Below are positions 27,231 to 35,352 of a stretch of DNA of 64,000 nucleotides, in pieces; within the stretch, counting starts at the first letter, position 1, and every line of letters starts with the position of its first letter. The notes below the pieces were generated by a model that saw nothing but the letters and a program-made list of their open reading frames with translations, did no database searches and was not told the origin of the DNA. Position numbers and translations under genes: made by a program. Origin of the DNA: Amycolatopsis eburnea (GTDB taxonomy: Bacteria; Actinomycetota; Actinomycetes; Mycobacteriales; Pseudonocardiaceae); NCBI RefSeq assembly GCF_003937945.1, contig NZ_RSEC01000046.1, positions 372,001 through 436,000 of the forward strand, in the 5' to 3' direction.

Positions 27231-28702
27231 TACGCGACTTCCTCTTCTTCGTCGGCCCGCTCTACGGCGGCGGTGAACAGGAGCAGGTCGGCGCCGCCGA
27301 ACTCCGGGTCGTCCAGGAGGGTGCCGTCGTCGACGGCGAGCAGCACCTGGCGGTCGCCCTGGCGGCGGGCCGCGCCGACCCCGGGACTGTAGGCGTGCAC
27401 CGCGCGCAGCGCGACCAGGGCGGCGAGCCCGGGCCGTCGGCTGCGGCGGGCCTCTTCGAGCAGCCCGGACAGCCGGCGCGGCACCTCGGGCAGGTCGAGC
27501 AGCTCGTCGGCGGCGCGCCAGACGTCGTCGCCGAACTTGTCGGTGACCTCGGCGGGCATCAGCTCGGGCTCGGGGACCTCGCCGATCAGCTGGTCGCGCT
27601 CCGGCGCGGGCCGCAGCAGCAGCGAAACCAGTGAAGACAGCGAGGGCACGACCGGCGGCGTGATGCCGGCGACGGCGTGGAAGAAGTGCTCGGCCGGGGC
27701 GACGGCGTCGGCCAGCGGGAGGCCCAGGGTGGGCACGAGGAGCTGGCCGAAGAGGTCGAGCGTGGCGCGCTGGGGCGGGCCGGAGAACTGCTGGCGGTCC
27801 TGCTCGGCGCGGAACACCGCGCCCGCGTCGGCGAGCCGGGACTGCAGGCGGGTGTGCCGGCGGATGCAGTCGGCGACGATGTCGACCAGCTCGGCGGCGC
27901 GGCGCTTGCGGTCGAGGTCCTCGGTCTCGTCGCGGGCGGTGGTGATGTTCTTGAGGATGGCGTTCTCGGCGCGGAACCGGGTTTCGATGTGGCTCAGCGC
28001 GCTGTCCAGCAGCTCCGGGACCTCGCGCTCCCAGTCGACCGACCGGACGTCCCGGCGGGTCGCGTCGAGCTTCGCGCGCAGGGTCTCGCCGTACTGGACG
28101 GTCCGGTAGCGGGCCTGCTCGGCGGCCAGCTTCGCGTCGGCCAGGCGGCCGCGGTTGATGAGGTTCTCGAGCTTGACCTCGGCGGCGATCTGGGCCGACT
28201 CGACGTCGGTGTCGAGGGCGCCGACGAGGACGTTGATGGCCTCGTCGGTGGCGCGGAGGTAGACCTCGCCGTCGCGGGCGGCCAGCTCGACGAGCAGCTT
28301 GAAGTCGAACTGGCGGCGCTGGTAGCCGCTCGGGCCCATCGAGCCGTAGACGCGCCGGAAGCCGCGCTCGGTGGTGCCGACGTTGATCAGGTTGTCCAGC
28401 ACCCACTTGGCCACGCGGACGTGCTCCTCGGGCATCCGCGACGGTGCCTGCTGCGCGATGAAGGGCAGCAGCCGGTCGATGACCTCGTCGTGGCCGGCGC
28501 CGGTGTCGAAGTCCATCGCGATGGTGACCTGGTCGATCGTGTGCAGCGCGATCTCGGCCATCTGGTAGATGGTGGCGTCGGCCCAGTCGAGCTTCGCCTT
28601 CCGCGCGTCCAGGTCGTGCAGCGGCGCGGTGCAGGCCAGCGCCTTGAGGCGGCGCGTCAGCCCCTCGTCGGCCAGTCCGGTAGCCCCCGTGTCGTCTCGC
28701 AC
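27230..28702 (-). CDS. MukF/JetA-like kleisin candidate
   Basis: The 490-residue protein is the first gene of the SMC operon. It is largely helical: an N-terminal domain (LDARKAKLDWADATIYQMAE), a winged-helix-like part around VAKWVLDNLINVGTTERGFR, and a central helical bundle (RFRAENAILKNITTARDETE, then VDIVADCIRRHTRLQSRLAD). A C-terminal domain ends in acidic EEEEVA. MukF is about 440 residues with the same order of regions. A GTG start at 28702 lies eight bases from TAGCCT (28716-28711), suggesting leaderless transcription divergent from the F420-type gene. The assignment is architectural. Confidence 0.55.
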   Translation of the reverse strand: MRDDTGATGLADEGLTRRLKALACTAPLHDLDARKAKLDWADATIYQMAEIALHTIDQVTIAMDFDTGAGHDEVIDRLLPFIAQQAPSRMPEEHVRVAKWVLDNLINVGTTERGFRRVYGSMGPSGYQRRQFDFKLLVELAARDGEVYLRATDEAINVLVGALDTDVESAQIAAEVKLENLINRGRLADAKLAAEQARYRTVQYGETLRAKLDATRRDVRSVDWEREVPELLDSALSHIETRFRAENAILKNITTARDETEDLDRKRRAAELVDIVADCIRRHTRLQSRLADAGAVFRAEQDRQQFSGPPQRATLDLFGQLLVPTLGLPLADAVAPAEHFFHAVAGITPPVVPSLSSLVSLLLRPAPERDQLIGEVPEPELMPAEVTDKFGDDVWRAADELLDLPEVPRRLSGLLEEARRSRRPGLAALVALRAVHAYSPGVGAARRQGDRQVLLAVDDGTLLDDPEFGGADLLLFTAAVERADEEEEVA

Positions 28703-28764
28703 AGCAGGCCAGGCTAGTCGGCCACCCTCTGCGCACGCGCGGGTGACGGGCTAACGTCCCCCTC

Positions 28765-29202
28765 ATGCGTGAGATGAGCCGTGACGAGTGGTGGCAGTTC
28801 GCGTCCGAAGGCACCCGCACGGGCATGCTGGGCCTGGTCAGGAAGGACGGCTCCCCGATCGTGACGCCGGTCTGGTTTCTGCTGAACGAAGGCCCCGACG
28901 GCGACGAGCTGATCTTCACGACCGGCACCGAGACGCTGAAAGGCAAGGCCATCGCCCGCGACGGCCGCGTTTCCCTCGCCGTCGACGACCAGAAACCGCC
29001 GTATTCGTACGTCCAGTTCACCGCCGAGGCGCGGCTCACCCACGACTTCGACGACATGCTGGCGTGGGCAACGCGCCTCGGAGCGCGGTACATGGGCGCC
29101 GAGCGCGCCGAGGAGTACGGCAAGCGCAACGCCGTGCCGGAAGAATCCCTCGTCCGGGCGAAGATCACCAAGGTGATCGCGCGGGCCGACATCGCCGGGT
29201 GA
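28765..29202 (+). CDS. PPOX-class F420-dependent oxidoreductase
   Basis: The 145-residue protein has the split-barrel flavin/F420 fold of the pyridoxamine-phosphate-oxidase superfamily: TRTGMLGLVRKDGSPIVTPVWF, KGKAIARDGRVSLAVDDQKPPYSYVQFTA and a C-terminal ITKVIARADIAG. Many actinobacterial members bind F420 and reduce small substrates or bind heme breakdown products. TAACGT at 28752-28757 lies seven bases before the ATG, giving a leaderless transcript. It is divergent from the SMC operon. Confidence 0.88.
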   Translation: MREMSRDEWWQFASEGTRTGMLGLVRKDGSPIVTPVWFLLNEGPDGDELIFTTGTETLKGKAIARDGRVSLAVDDQKPPYSYVQFTAEARLTHDFDDMLAWATRLGARYMGAERAEEYGKRNAVPEESLVRAKITKVIARADIAG

Positions 29203-29240
29203 ACGCCGTTCGCGGGTAGGATGGCCCCGGGGGTGGGGGT

Positions 29241-30056
29241 ATGCCGTCAGGGGACAGACGCGACGCCGTCAAGGCGATGGTGCGGGCCGGCCAGCGGGAG
29301 CTCGTAGCCGAACTAGAACGCCTCGACGGCGAAGCCCGCTTCGGCCGCTCCGGCCGGGCACGGCTGCTGGAGAACGGCGCGGTGTTCGAGCGCGCCTGCG
29401 TCGTGGTCACCGAGAGCGGCGAGACCGTCGGGCTGACCGTGGCGGTCCACCCGCGCAACCCGTACGTCCCGGCGTTCCACGCCCGGTTCCGGTACTGCGA
29501 CTACGCGGGGTCGTGGTGGTTCGCCGGCGTGGCCGACCTGCTGCCCTGCTACGGCTTCGCCGAGGACGCGGCGCACTTCCACCGGACGCTCAAGACGTGC
29601 TGCGACACCCTCGACCCGGCGTTCCACGCGCAGGCGAAACGCGCCTGCGACGACCTCTACCGGCTGCCCCACCACGACGAACCGCGCGGGATCGGCGGCA
29701 TCGCGTTCGACCACCTGCGGCCCCCGGGCCCGGACGGCTGGCGCCGCGCGGCCGCGTTCACCGCGGCGGGCATCGCCGCCCTCGCGCCCGCCTACCTGCC
29801 GATCGTCCGGCGCCGCAAGGACCGCCCGCACGGCGACCGCGAGCGGCAGTGGCAGCTGCACCGCCGCGGCCGGTTCGTCGAGTCCGCCCTCGCCCCCACG
29901 CCGGCGGCCGACGCCGAGACGGTGCTGCTGACGCTGCCGCCGCTGGTGCGGTGGGAAACCGGCGGCACGCCGGAGCCGGGGAGCGCGGAGGCCGAGCTGG
30001 TGTCGTTCCTGGAGCCGCGCGACTGGGCGGCGGAGACCACGGTGGCCGCGAGCTGA
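29241..30056 (+). CDS. HemF-like oxygen-dependent coproporphyrinogen III oxidase
   Basis: The 271-residue protein keeps the HemF order of motifs. These are a Gly-rich RLLENGAVFERACV, VAVHPRNPYVPAFHARFRY (His 70 and His 80, metal/substrate region), WWFAGVADLLPCYGFAEDAAHFHRTL, PHHDEPRGIGGIAFDHL (residues 143-159), AYLPIVRRRKD, RERQWQLHRRGRFVE and the terminal TLPPLVRWETGG. HemF converts coproporphyrinogen III to protoporphyrinogen IX using oxygen. Differences from the enterobacterial enzyme include a shorter loop between blocks and FDHL in place of FDDL. Most actinobacteria make heme through coproporphyrin instead, so this gene is unusual. A GGGGG precedes ATG 29241. Confidence 0.8.
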   Translation: MPSGDRRDAVKAMVRAGQRELVAELERLDGEARFGRSGRARLLENGAVFERACVVVTESGETVGLTVAVHPRNPYVPAFHARFRYCDYAGSWWFAGVADLLPCYGFAEDAAHFHRTLKTCCDTLDPAFHAQAKRACDDLYRLPHHDEPRGIGGIAFDHLRPPGPDGWRRAAAFTAAGIAALAPAYLPIVRRRKDRPHGDRERQWQLHRRGRFVESALAPTPAADAETVLLTLPPLVRWETGGTPEPGSAEAELVSFLEPRDWAAETTVAAS

Positions 30057-30060
30057 CCCC

Positions 30061-30147
30061 AGCGCCCCAAGGTGGCCTTGGTTGCGTCTGACGCACCGAA
30101 GGCCGCCTTGGGTGCGTCAGACGCACCGAAGGCCACATTGGGGCGCT
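30061..30147. repeat. Long palindrome of the GAAGGCCACCTT family with TGCGTCTGACGCA cores (copy 3)
   Basis: Outer arms AGCGCCCCAAGGTGGCCTT (30061-30079) and its complement (30129-30147) differ at one base. Inside, a block containing GCGTCnGACGCACCGAAGGCC occurs twice about 40 bases apart. It starts four bases after the hemF-like stop. Confidence 0.8.
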
Positions 30148-30251
30148 TGGTCCGGGCCGGCGCACCGGTGAGCGGGAAACCCTTCTTCACCAAGGGTGAG
30201 TGACCGTGTCGAGTATTGACACACTCACCCGGAGGGTGTGTGATCTGTCCC

Positions 30252-30276
30252 ATAGATAGGAAACTTTCCTAACTAT
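30252..30276. promoter_or_regulatory. Operator-like palindrome upstream of the secreted sugar dehydrogenase
   Basis: The core TAGGAAACTTTCCTA (30257-30271) is a perfect inverted repeat around one base, extended to ATAG...CTAT on both sides. It lies 65 bases before the GTG start, downstream of a TTGACA hexamer at about 30217. The regulator is unknown; similar TAGGAAA-type palindromes occur in front of secreted carbohydrate-active genes of actinomycetes, as I recall them. Confidence 0.55.
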
Positions 30277-30341
30277 TTACCCACCGGTGGTCCGCCGACC
30301 CATCCCCGCCCCGGTCCCCCGACCCACGCAGGAGGCTCCCA

Positions 30342-32906
30342 GTGGCACCCCGTCCACCGTGGCGCGTGGTACTGGCCGGTACCGCAGCCGCGGCGCTCGG
30401 CTTCACCGCGCTCAGCCCGGTAAGCGCTTTCGCCGCGGACACCGACTACGAGTCCGAATCCGCCGTGATCTCCCAAGGCGCCGTCGAGTCGAACCACGCC
30501 GGGTACTCCGGCACCGGGTTCGTCAACTTCGACAACGTCGTGGGCAGCTACGTCGAGTACTCCGTGAACGCCGCGCAGGCGGGCACGCACACCCTGACGT
30601 TCCGCTACGCCAACGGAACCGCGGACAACCGGCCGGTGAAGCTCACCGTCGACGGCGGGGACAAGGGCACCGTCGACTTCCCCGGCACCGGCGCCTGGAC
30701 CACCTGGAAGACCGCCACCGCGACCGTGCAGCTGACCGCCGGCGTCAACAAGGTCCGGACCACCGCGACCACCGCCAACGGCGGCCCGAACGCCGACAAG
30801 CTCACCGACACCTTCGTCGCGCCGACCGACGGTGAACCGCCGACGCCGCCGTCGAACCTCAAGGCCAGCAACATCCTGCCGACCGCGGCCACCTTCACCT
30901 GGACCGCGGCCACCGACAACGTCGGCGTCGTCCGCTACGAGATCAACCGCGGCGGCAACATCCTCAAGACCGTCGACGGCAACACCACCACGGCAACCGT
31001 CGACAACCTGACGCCGAACACGGCCTACGACATCTCGGTCGGCGCGTTCGACGCCGCCGGCAACCCGTCGCAGCAGAGCAACGTCGTCACCTTCACCACG
31101 CCGCCGAGCGACGACACCACCCCGCCCACCGTCCCGGGCAACCTGCGCTCCACCGGCGTCACCGCGAACAGCGTTTCGCTGGCGTGGAACGCTTCCACCG
31201 ACAACGGCGGCACCATCGCCGGCTACGACGTCTACCAGGGCACCGCGAAGGTGGCCACGACGACGTCCCTGAGCACGACGGTCACGAACCTCAACCCGAG
31301 CACCTCGTACACCTTCACGGTCAAGGCGCGCGACCCCGACGGCAACAGCTCCGCGGCGAGCAACGCGGTCACCGCCAAGACGTCCGCGCCGGGTGGCGCC
31401 GGGGGCATCCCGGAGTACGACAAGGACATCACGAAGGTCGACCTCGGCTGGTCGGTGGACTTCCTGCCGAACGGCAACGCGCTGGTGACCGAGCGGGACC
31501 GGTTCGAGCTCGTGCTCGTCACGCCGTCCGGCCAGAAGACGACGCTGGGCAAGGTGCCGGGCGCGGTCACGACCAGCGGCGAGGGCGGACTGCTCGGCCT
31601 GGCGATCTCGCCGAACTGGAGCACCGACCACGCGATCTACCTCTACCACACGGCATCCGGGGACAACCGGATCGTGAAGATGACCTACGACGGCACCACG
31701 CTGTCCTCGACGTCGACGCCGGTGCTCACCGGGATCGCGAAGAACCGCTACCACAACGGCGGCCGGATCAAGTTCGGCCCGGACGGCAAGCTGTACGCCA
31801 CCGTCGGCGACGCGAAGAACAGCGACAACGCGCAGAACAAGAGCTCGCTCAACGGGAAGATCCTGCGGCTGAACCCGGACGGTTCCGCGCCGAGCGACAA
31901 CCCGTTCTACGCCACCGGCGGCAACGCGCGGTACGTCTGGAGCTACGGCCACCGCAACCCGCAGGGCCTGGCCTGGGACTCCCGCGGCCAGCTGTGGGCG
32001 GCGGAGTTCGGCGAGAGCAGCCAGGACGAGCTCAACCTGATCCAGAAGGGCGGCAACTTCGGCTGGCCCAGCTGCGAAGGCACGATCGGCAGCTGCAGCG
32101 GCTTCATCGCCCCGAAGAAGACCTGGCCGACGTCGCAGGCCGGGCCGAGCGGGGTGGAGATCGTCAACGACTGGATCTACATCGCCGGCGTCACGGGCCA
32201 GCAGCTGTTCGCCACGCAGATCAACGCGGCGGGCACGGGCATCGGCACGGTGTCCACGCTGTTCTCCGGCCGCTGGGGCCGCCTGCGCTCGGTCACGAAG
32301 ACCCCGGACGGCGGGCTCTGGCTGACCTCGACCAACAACGACAAGAACGGCGGCACGCCGTCGGTGCTGGACAACGTGATCGTGCGGCTGAAGTTCCCCG
32401 GCGGCAGCACCCCGGGCGCCTTCAAGCTGACGAGCTCCGCGTTCGCCGACAACGCCACCATCCCGGACAAGTACACGTGTGCCGGGGACGGCACGGCGGG
32501 CCAGGACCCGTCGCCGCCGCTGGCGTGGGGTGCCGCCGAGGGCGCCAAGGGCTACGCGGTCGTGTTCGCCGACACCGCGAACGGCGGGAACAAGCTGCAC
32601 TGGGCGATCTGGGACGTCCCGGCGTCGGCCCGCGCCCTGCCGGAAGGGCTCGGCGCGGGGTACACCGTGCCGGGCCAAGGCGGCGCGAAGCAGAAGGCGA
32701 TGGGCAGCGGCGCGAACGCCCAGAAGTTCTTCGGCCCGTGCCCGGGCGGCTCCAGCCACCCGTACGCGTTCACGCTCTACGCCCTGAACACCGCGACCGT
32801 CCCCGGCCTGTCGTCGTCCTCGACGATGGCCCAGATCGAAACGGCGATCAAGGGCGCGTCGACGGCCAACGTGGTGCTGCGCGGCAAGTCCAGCGCGGCC
32901 GCCTAG
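30342..32906 (+). CDS. Secreted multidomain protein: CBM6/35-like, two FN3, PQQ-type sugar dehydrogenase, PEBP domain
   Basis: The 854-residue protein has a Sec-type signal peptide ending near SAFAA (residue 32). A carbohydrate-binding module (about 36-160, AESNHAGYSGTGFVNFD-like) and two fibronectin type III repeats (about 166-256 and 262-350) follow. Next is a six-bladed glucose/sorbosone dehydrogenase domain (about 355-685: LGWSVDFLPNGNALVTERD, GEGGLLGLAISPNW, YGHRNPQGLAWDSRGQLWAAEFGE). A C-terminal YbhB/PEBP domain (692-854: ADNATIPDKYTCAGDG, LHWAIWDVPASARALPEG) ends the protein. The catalytic module oxidises a sugar using PQQ; the other modules should target it to polysaccharide. GGAGG lies six bases before the GTG start. 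Confidence 0.88.
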   Translation: MAPRPPWRVVLAGTAAAALGFTALSPVSAFAADTDYESESAVISQGAVESNHAGYSGTGFVNFDNVVGSYVEYSVNAAQAGTHTLTFRYANGTADNRPVKLTVDGGDKGTVDFPGTGAWTTWKTATATVQLTAGVNKVRTTATTANGGPNADKLTDTFVAPTDGEPPTPPSNLKASNILPTAATFTWTAATDNVGVVRYEINRGGNILKTVDGNTTTATVDNLTPNTAYDISVGAFDAAGNPSQQSNVVTFTTPPSDDTTPPTVPGNLRSTGVTANSVSLAWNASTDNGGTIAGYDVYQGTAKVATTTSLSTTVTNLNPSTSYTFTVKARDPDGNSSAASNAVTAKTSAPGGAGGIPEYDKDITKVDLGWSVDFLPNGNALVTERDRFELVLVTPSGQKTTLGKVPGAVTTSGEGGLLGLAISPNWSTDHAIYLYHTASGDNRIVKMTYDGTTLSSTSTPVLTGIAKNRYHNGGRIKFGPDGKLYATVGDAKNSDNAQNKSSLNGKILRLNPDGSAPSDNPFYATGGNARYVWSYGHRNPQGLAWDSRGQLWAAEFGESSQDELNLIQKGGNFGWPSCEGTIGSCSGFIAPKKTWPTSQAGPSGVEIVNDWIYIAGVTGQQLFATQINAAGTGIGTVSTLFSGRWGRLRSVTKTPDGGLWLTSTNNDKNGGTPSVLDNVIVRLKFPGGSTPGAFKLTSSAFADNATIPDKYTCAGDGTAGQDPSPPLAWGAAEGAKGYAVVFADTANGGNKLHWAIWDVPASARALPEGLGAGYTVPGQGGAKQKAMGSGANAQKFFGPCPGGSSHPYAFTLYALNTATVPGLSSSSTMAQIETAIKGASTANVVLRGKSSAAA

Positions 32907-32954
32907 AAGCCGCGGCAGGGGTGACCGGAGCGGCGCCGGTCACCCCTGCCGCCC

Positions 32955-33323
32955 TCACCCCTGTTCGGCGAGACCGCGCAGGTGGGCGTCGACGTCGAAG
33001 CCGTGTTCCTCCAGCCGCCGCCGGGCGAGCAGGAGCTCGTCGGGGGTGAACAGCTCGGCGTACTCGTCGCGGAGCATCGTCGCCTCCGAGCTGCGGCCGA
33101 GCTGGTTCTTCTCCCAGAGCACGGTGAACCCGCCGGCGGTCCCGGCCCCGCGCAGCAGCAGGCGGGCCGCCTCGACACCGCCGTGCTCGCGCACCATCCG
33201 CTCGAACTGGGCGGGCCGGTAGCCGTAGTCCCTGGCCAGGACCCGGCAACCGTCGAGCAGGTCCTCGGTGAACCGCGCGGCGAGGCGGGGGTCGGCCGGG
33301 ACGGGAGTGGCGGGTTCGGGCAT
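32955..33323 (-). CDS. Small conserved protein of unknown function
   Basis: The 122-residue helical protein opens MPEPATPVPADPRLAARFTE. Its most distinctive part is FERMVREHGGVEAARLLLRG, then GFTVLWEKNQLGRSSEATML, followed by a FTPDELLLARRRLEEHGFDV helix pair. I recall this block as a recurrent actinobacterial domain without assigned function. It is transcribed alone, convergent with the sugar dehydrogenase gene. Confidence 0.65.
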   Translation of the reverse strand: MPEPATPVPADPRLAARFTEDLLDGCRVLARDYGYRPAQFERMVREHGGVEAARLLLRGAGTAGGFTVLWEKNQLGRSSEATMLRDEYAELFTPDELLLARRRLEEHGFDVDAHLRGLAEQG

Positions 33324-33510
33324 CGGGCACCTCTCGACGGGACGGCTTCCCTGATTAATCGCGAACGGGGGCGGTTTCGCTACGCCGTTCGGGAAGTCAA
33401 TCTGCGGATGCCACTCTCCGTGCGCAGGATAACGGACAAAAGCACCAAAGAGTAACCCCGTGGTGCTCTACGGTCCACTATGGACAGAGGTGGGCCGGAT
33501 GACGGCCCGC

Positions 33511-33786
33511 GACGCCATGAAAGAGTCGTTCACCTCACCAGACGACAGGGCTCCGACAAAGTCGCCGAGGGCCGGCCGCCCTCGGTCTGAACCCACTGGC
33601 GCCGCCGCGGCGAGTGGCACCGGGCGGCCCTGCGGTGTCTTGAATGAGTCATTCAGGACCTCCGAAGACCTGAATGAGTCATTCAAGACGTCGGCGAAGC
33701 CGCCGCGACTTTGCCGGGGCCCTGTCGCCGGACGCCATGAAAGAGTCGTTCACCTCGCCAGACGACATGAACGACCCTTTCATGAC
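33511..33786. repeat. Cluster of five TGAAnGAnnCnTTCA palindromes in a composite repeat
   Basis: The 15-base elements are at 33518-33532, 33641-33655, 33671-33685, 33738-33752 and 33768-33782. The second and third are embedded in a larger inverted repeat (GTCTTGAATGAGTCATTCAG and its complement); the fourth and fifth form another with one mismatch. A 36-bp segment containing the first (33511-33546) recurs at 33731-33766 with one mismatch, 220 bases away. No real gene lies between 33324 and 33809; 33324-33510 holds nothing I can recognise. Confidence 0.85.
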
Positions 33787-33809
33787 ATCTCCGCGGCGCC
33801 GGGCCAGCG

Positions 33810-34418
33810 TCACCAGCCGAACAGGCCGCCCATGATCCGGGCGCAGCGGGCCGTCATCGCCGCCGCGTCCTCGTCCGGGCGGTCGATCCACCAGCTGATC
33901 AGCGAGTCGACCACGCCGGTCCAGACCTGCGCGATGGCTTCGATGTCGACCGGGTCGGCCAGGCCGCGCGAGGTCATCAGCTCCGTCGCGCCCAGGAGCG
34001 CGAACGCGTCCAGGCGGCGCCGGTAGTCCGCGGCCGCCGCGGCGATGTCGCCCGTCGACGGCACCGTCGCATCGCGCAGCAGGCGCCACGCGTAGCGGTC
34101 GTGGTCGAACGTCGTGAAGATCGCCGAGAGCACCTTGAGCGGCATCTTCTCGGGCTCGCCGCCGCCCGCCATGGTCGTCGCGACGCCCTCGGTGAGCCGG
34201 TCGCCCGCGCGGTGCAGGCAGGCCAGGTAGAGGCCGTCCTTCGAACCGAAGTACTGGTACAGCAACGGCTTCGTGACCCCGACGCGGCGCGCGATCTCGA
34301 CCATCGACGCGCCCGCGTAGCCCGCCCGGCCGAACTCCTCGGTGCCGGCCACGACGAGCTGGGCCTCGCGTTCCTCGCGGGGCATCCCCTTGGTCCCGAC
34401 CGCCCTTGACTCCGTCAC
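33810..34418 (-). CDS. TetR-family transcriptional regulator
   Basis: The 202-residue protein has a canonical TetR HTH (REAQLVVAGTEEFGRAGYAG, then MVEIARRVGVTKPLLYQYFGSKDGLYL) and a helical ligand domain with WRLLRDATVP. GTG 34418 is seven bases downstream of TAGGCT (34431-34426), so the message is probably leaderless. It is divergent from the desaturase gene, with a large palindrome lying over the region between the two promoters. Confidence 0.9.
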   Translation of the reverse strand: MTESRAVGTKGMPREEREAQLVVAGTEEFGRAGYAGASMVEIARRVGVTKPLLYQYFGSKDGLYLACLHRAGDRLTEGVATTMAGGGEPEKMPLKVLSAIFTTFDHDRYAWRLLRDATVPSTGDIAAAAADYRRRLDAFALLGATELMTSRGLADPVDIEAIAQVWTGVVDSLISWWIDRPDEDAAAMTARCARIMGGLFGW

Positions 34419-34443
34419 GCCGCAGAGCCTACCGTTAGTAAAG

Positions 34444-34472
34444 TGACCCTTGGGTAAGTTACCGCAGGGTCA
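34444..34472. promoter_or_regulatory. 29-bp nested palindrome, probable TetR operator
   Basis: Outer arms TGACCCT / AGGGTCA and inner arms GGTAA / TTACC are symmetric about one central base. It overlaps the upstream promoter region of the TetR gene and ends 17 bases before the desaturase start, so binding would block both genes. Confidence 0.75.
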
Positions 34473-34488
34473 GATATAAGGAGGCGAC

Positions 34489-35349
34489 GTGGCCGAGTTC
34501 CTGGCGCACCTGCGCGACCCCGTGCTGTTCGCGATCCCGGTGTTCCTGCTGTTCGTGGCGATCGAGGTCGTCGCGGTGCACGTGCTCGGGCACGACGACA
34601 ACGTGGTCGGCTACAGCGTCGCCGACACCCGCACGAGCATGCTGATGGGCACCGCCGCGGTCGGGGTCAACGCGCTGTTCCGGCTGGTCATGCTCGTCGT
34701 CTTCGCGGCGCTGTTCGAGCTGGCGCCGGTGCGCCTCGATCCGCGGGACTGGTGGACGTGGGTGCTCATGCTGCTCGGCCAGGAGCTGGTCTTCTACGCC
34801 TACCACCGCGCCAGCCACCGCGTGCGGCTGCTGTGGGCCGGGCACCAGGTGCACCACTCCAGCGAGCACTACAACTTCTCGACGGCGCTGCGCCAGAAGT
34901 GGACCCCGTACTTCCAGCTGCCGTTCTGGTCGGTGCTGGCGCTGTGCGGGATCCCGCCGTGGATGATCCTGACCGGGCTCTCGATCGACCTCGTCTACCA
35001 GTTCTTCGTGCACACCGAGAAGGTCGGCAAGCTGCCGCGCTGGTTCGAGTACGTCTTCAACACCCCGTCGCACCACCGCGTCCACCACGGCAGCGACGCC
35101 GAATACCTGGACGCCAACTACGGCGGGATCCTCATCATCTGGGACCGGCTGTTCGGCAGCTTCGTCCCCGAGGGCAAGCGGCCGACGTACGGGCTGACGA
35201 CGAACATCGAGACGTACAACCTGCTGAAGGTCGGCTTCCACGAGTACGGCTCGATCCTGCGCGACCTCCGCCGCGCCCGGACCTGGCGCGAGCGCGCGGG
35301 CTACGTGTTCGGGCCGCCCGGCTGGCAGCCCGAACACGCGCTCGCCTGA
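34489..35349 (+). CDS. Sterol desaturase / fatty-acid hydroxylase family membrane protein
   Basis: The 286-residue protein has several membrane helices and the full di-iron histidine set: YHRASH (about 106-111), HQVHHSSEHYNF (about 119-130) and a C-terminal TPSHHRVHHG. It ends with NYGGILIIWDRLFGSF, typical of the family. Members hydroxylate or desaturate sterols, carotenoids, ether lipids or fatty acids; the substrate is unknown. The GTG start has AGGAGG four bases ahead. It is probably repressed by the divergent TetR regulator. Confidence 0.9.
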   Translation: MAEFLAHLRDPVLFAIPVFLLFVAIEVVAVHVLGHDDNVVGYSVADTRTSMLMGTAAVGVNALFRLVMLVVFAALFELAPVRLDPRDWWTWVLMLLGQELVFYAYHRASHRVRLLWAGHQVHHSSEHYNFSTALRQKWTPYFQLPFWSVLALCGIPPWMILTGLSIDLVYQFFVHTEKVGKLPRWFEYVFNTPSHHRVHHGSDAEYLDANYGGILIIWDRLFGSFVPEGKRPTYGLTTNIETYNLLKVGFHEYGSILRDLRRARTWRERAGYVFGPPGWQPEHALA

Positions 35350-35352
35350 GGG

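Noticed and set aside
33460..34026. ORF through the TGAA-type repeat cluster (MKESFTSPDD-like repeats)
   Set aside because: The apparent peptide repeats come from DNA palindromes read through, and the frame then enters the antisense of the TetR gene.
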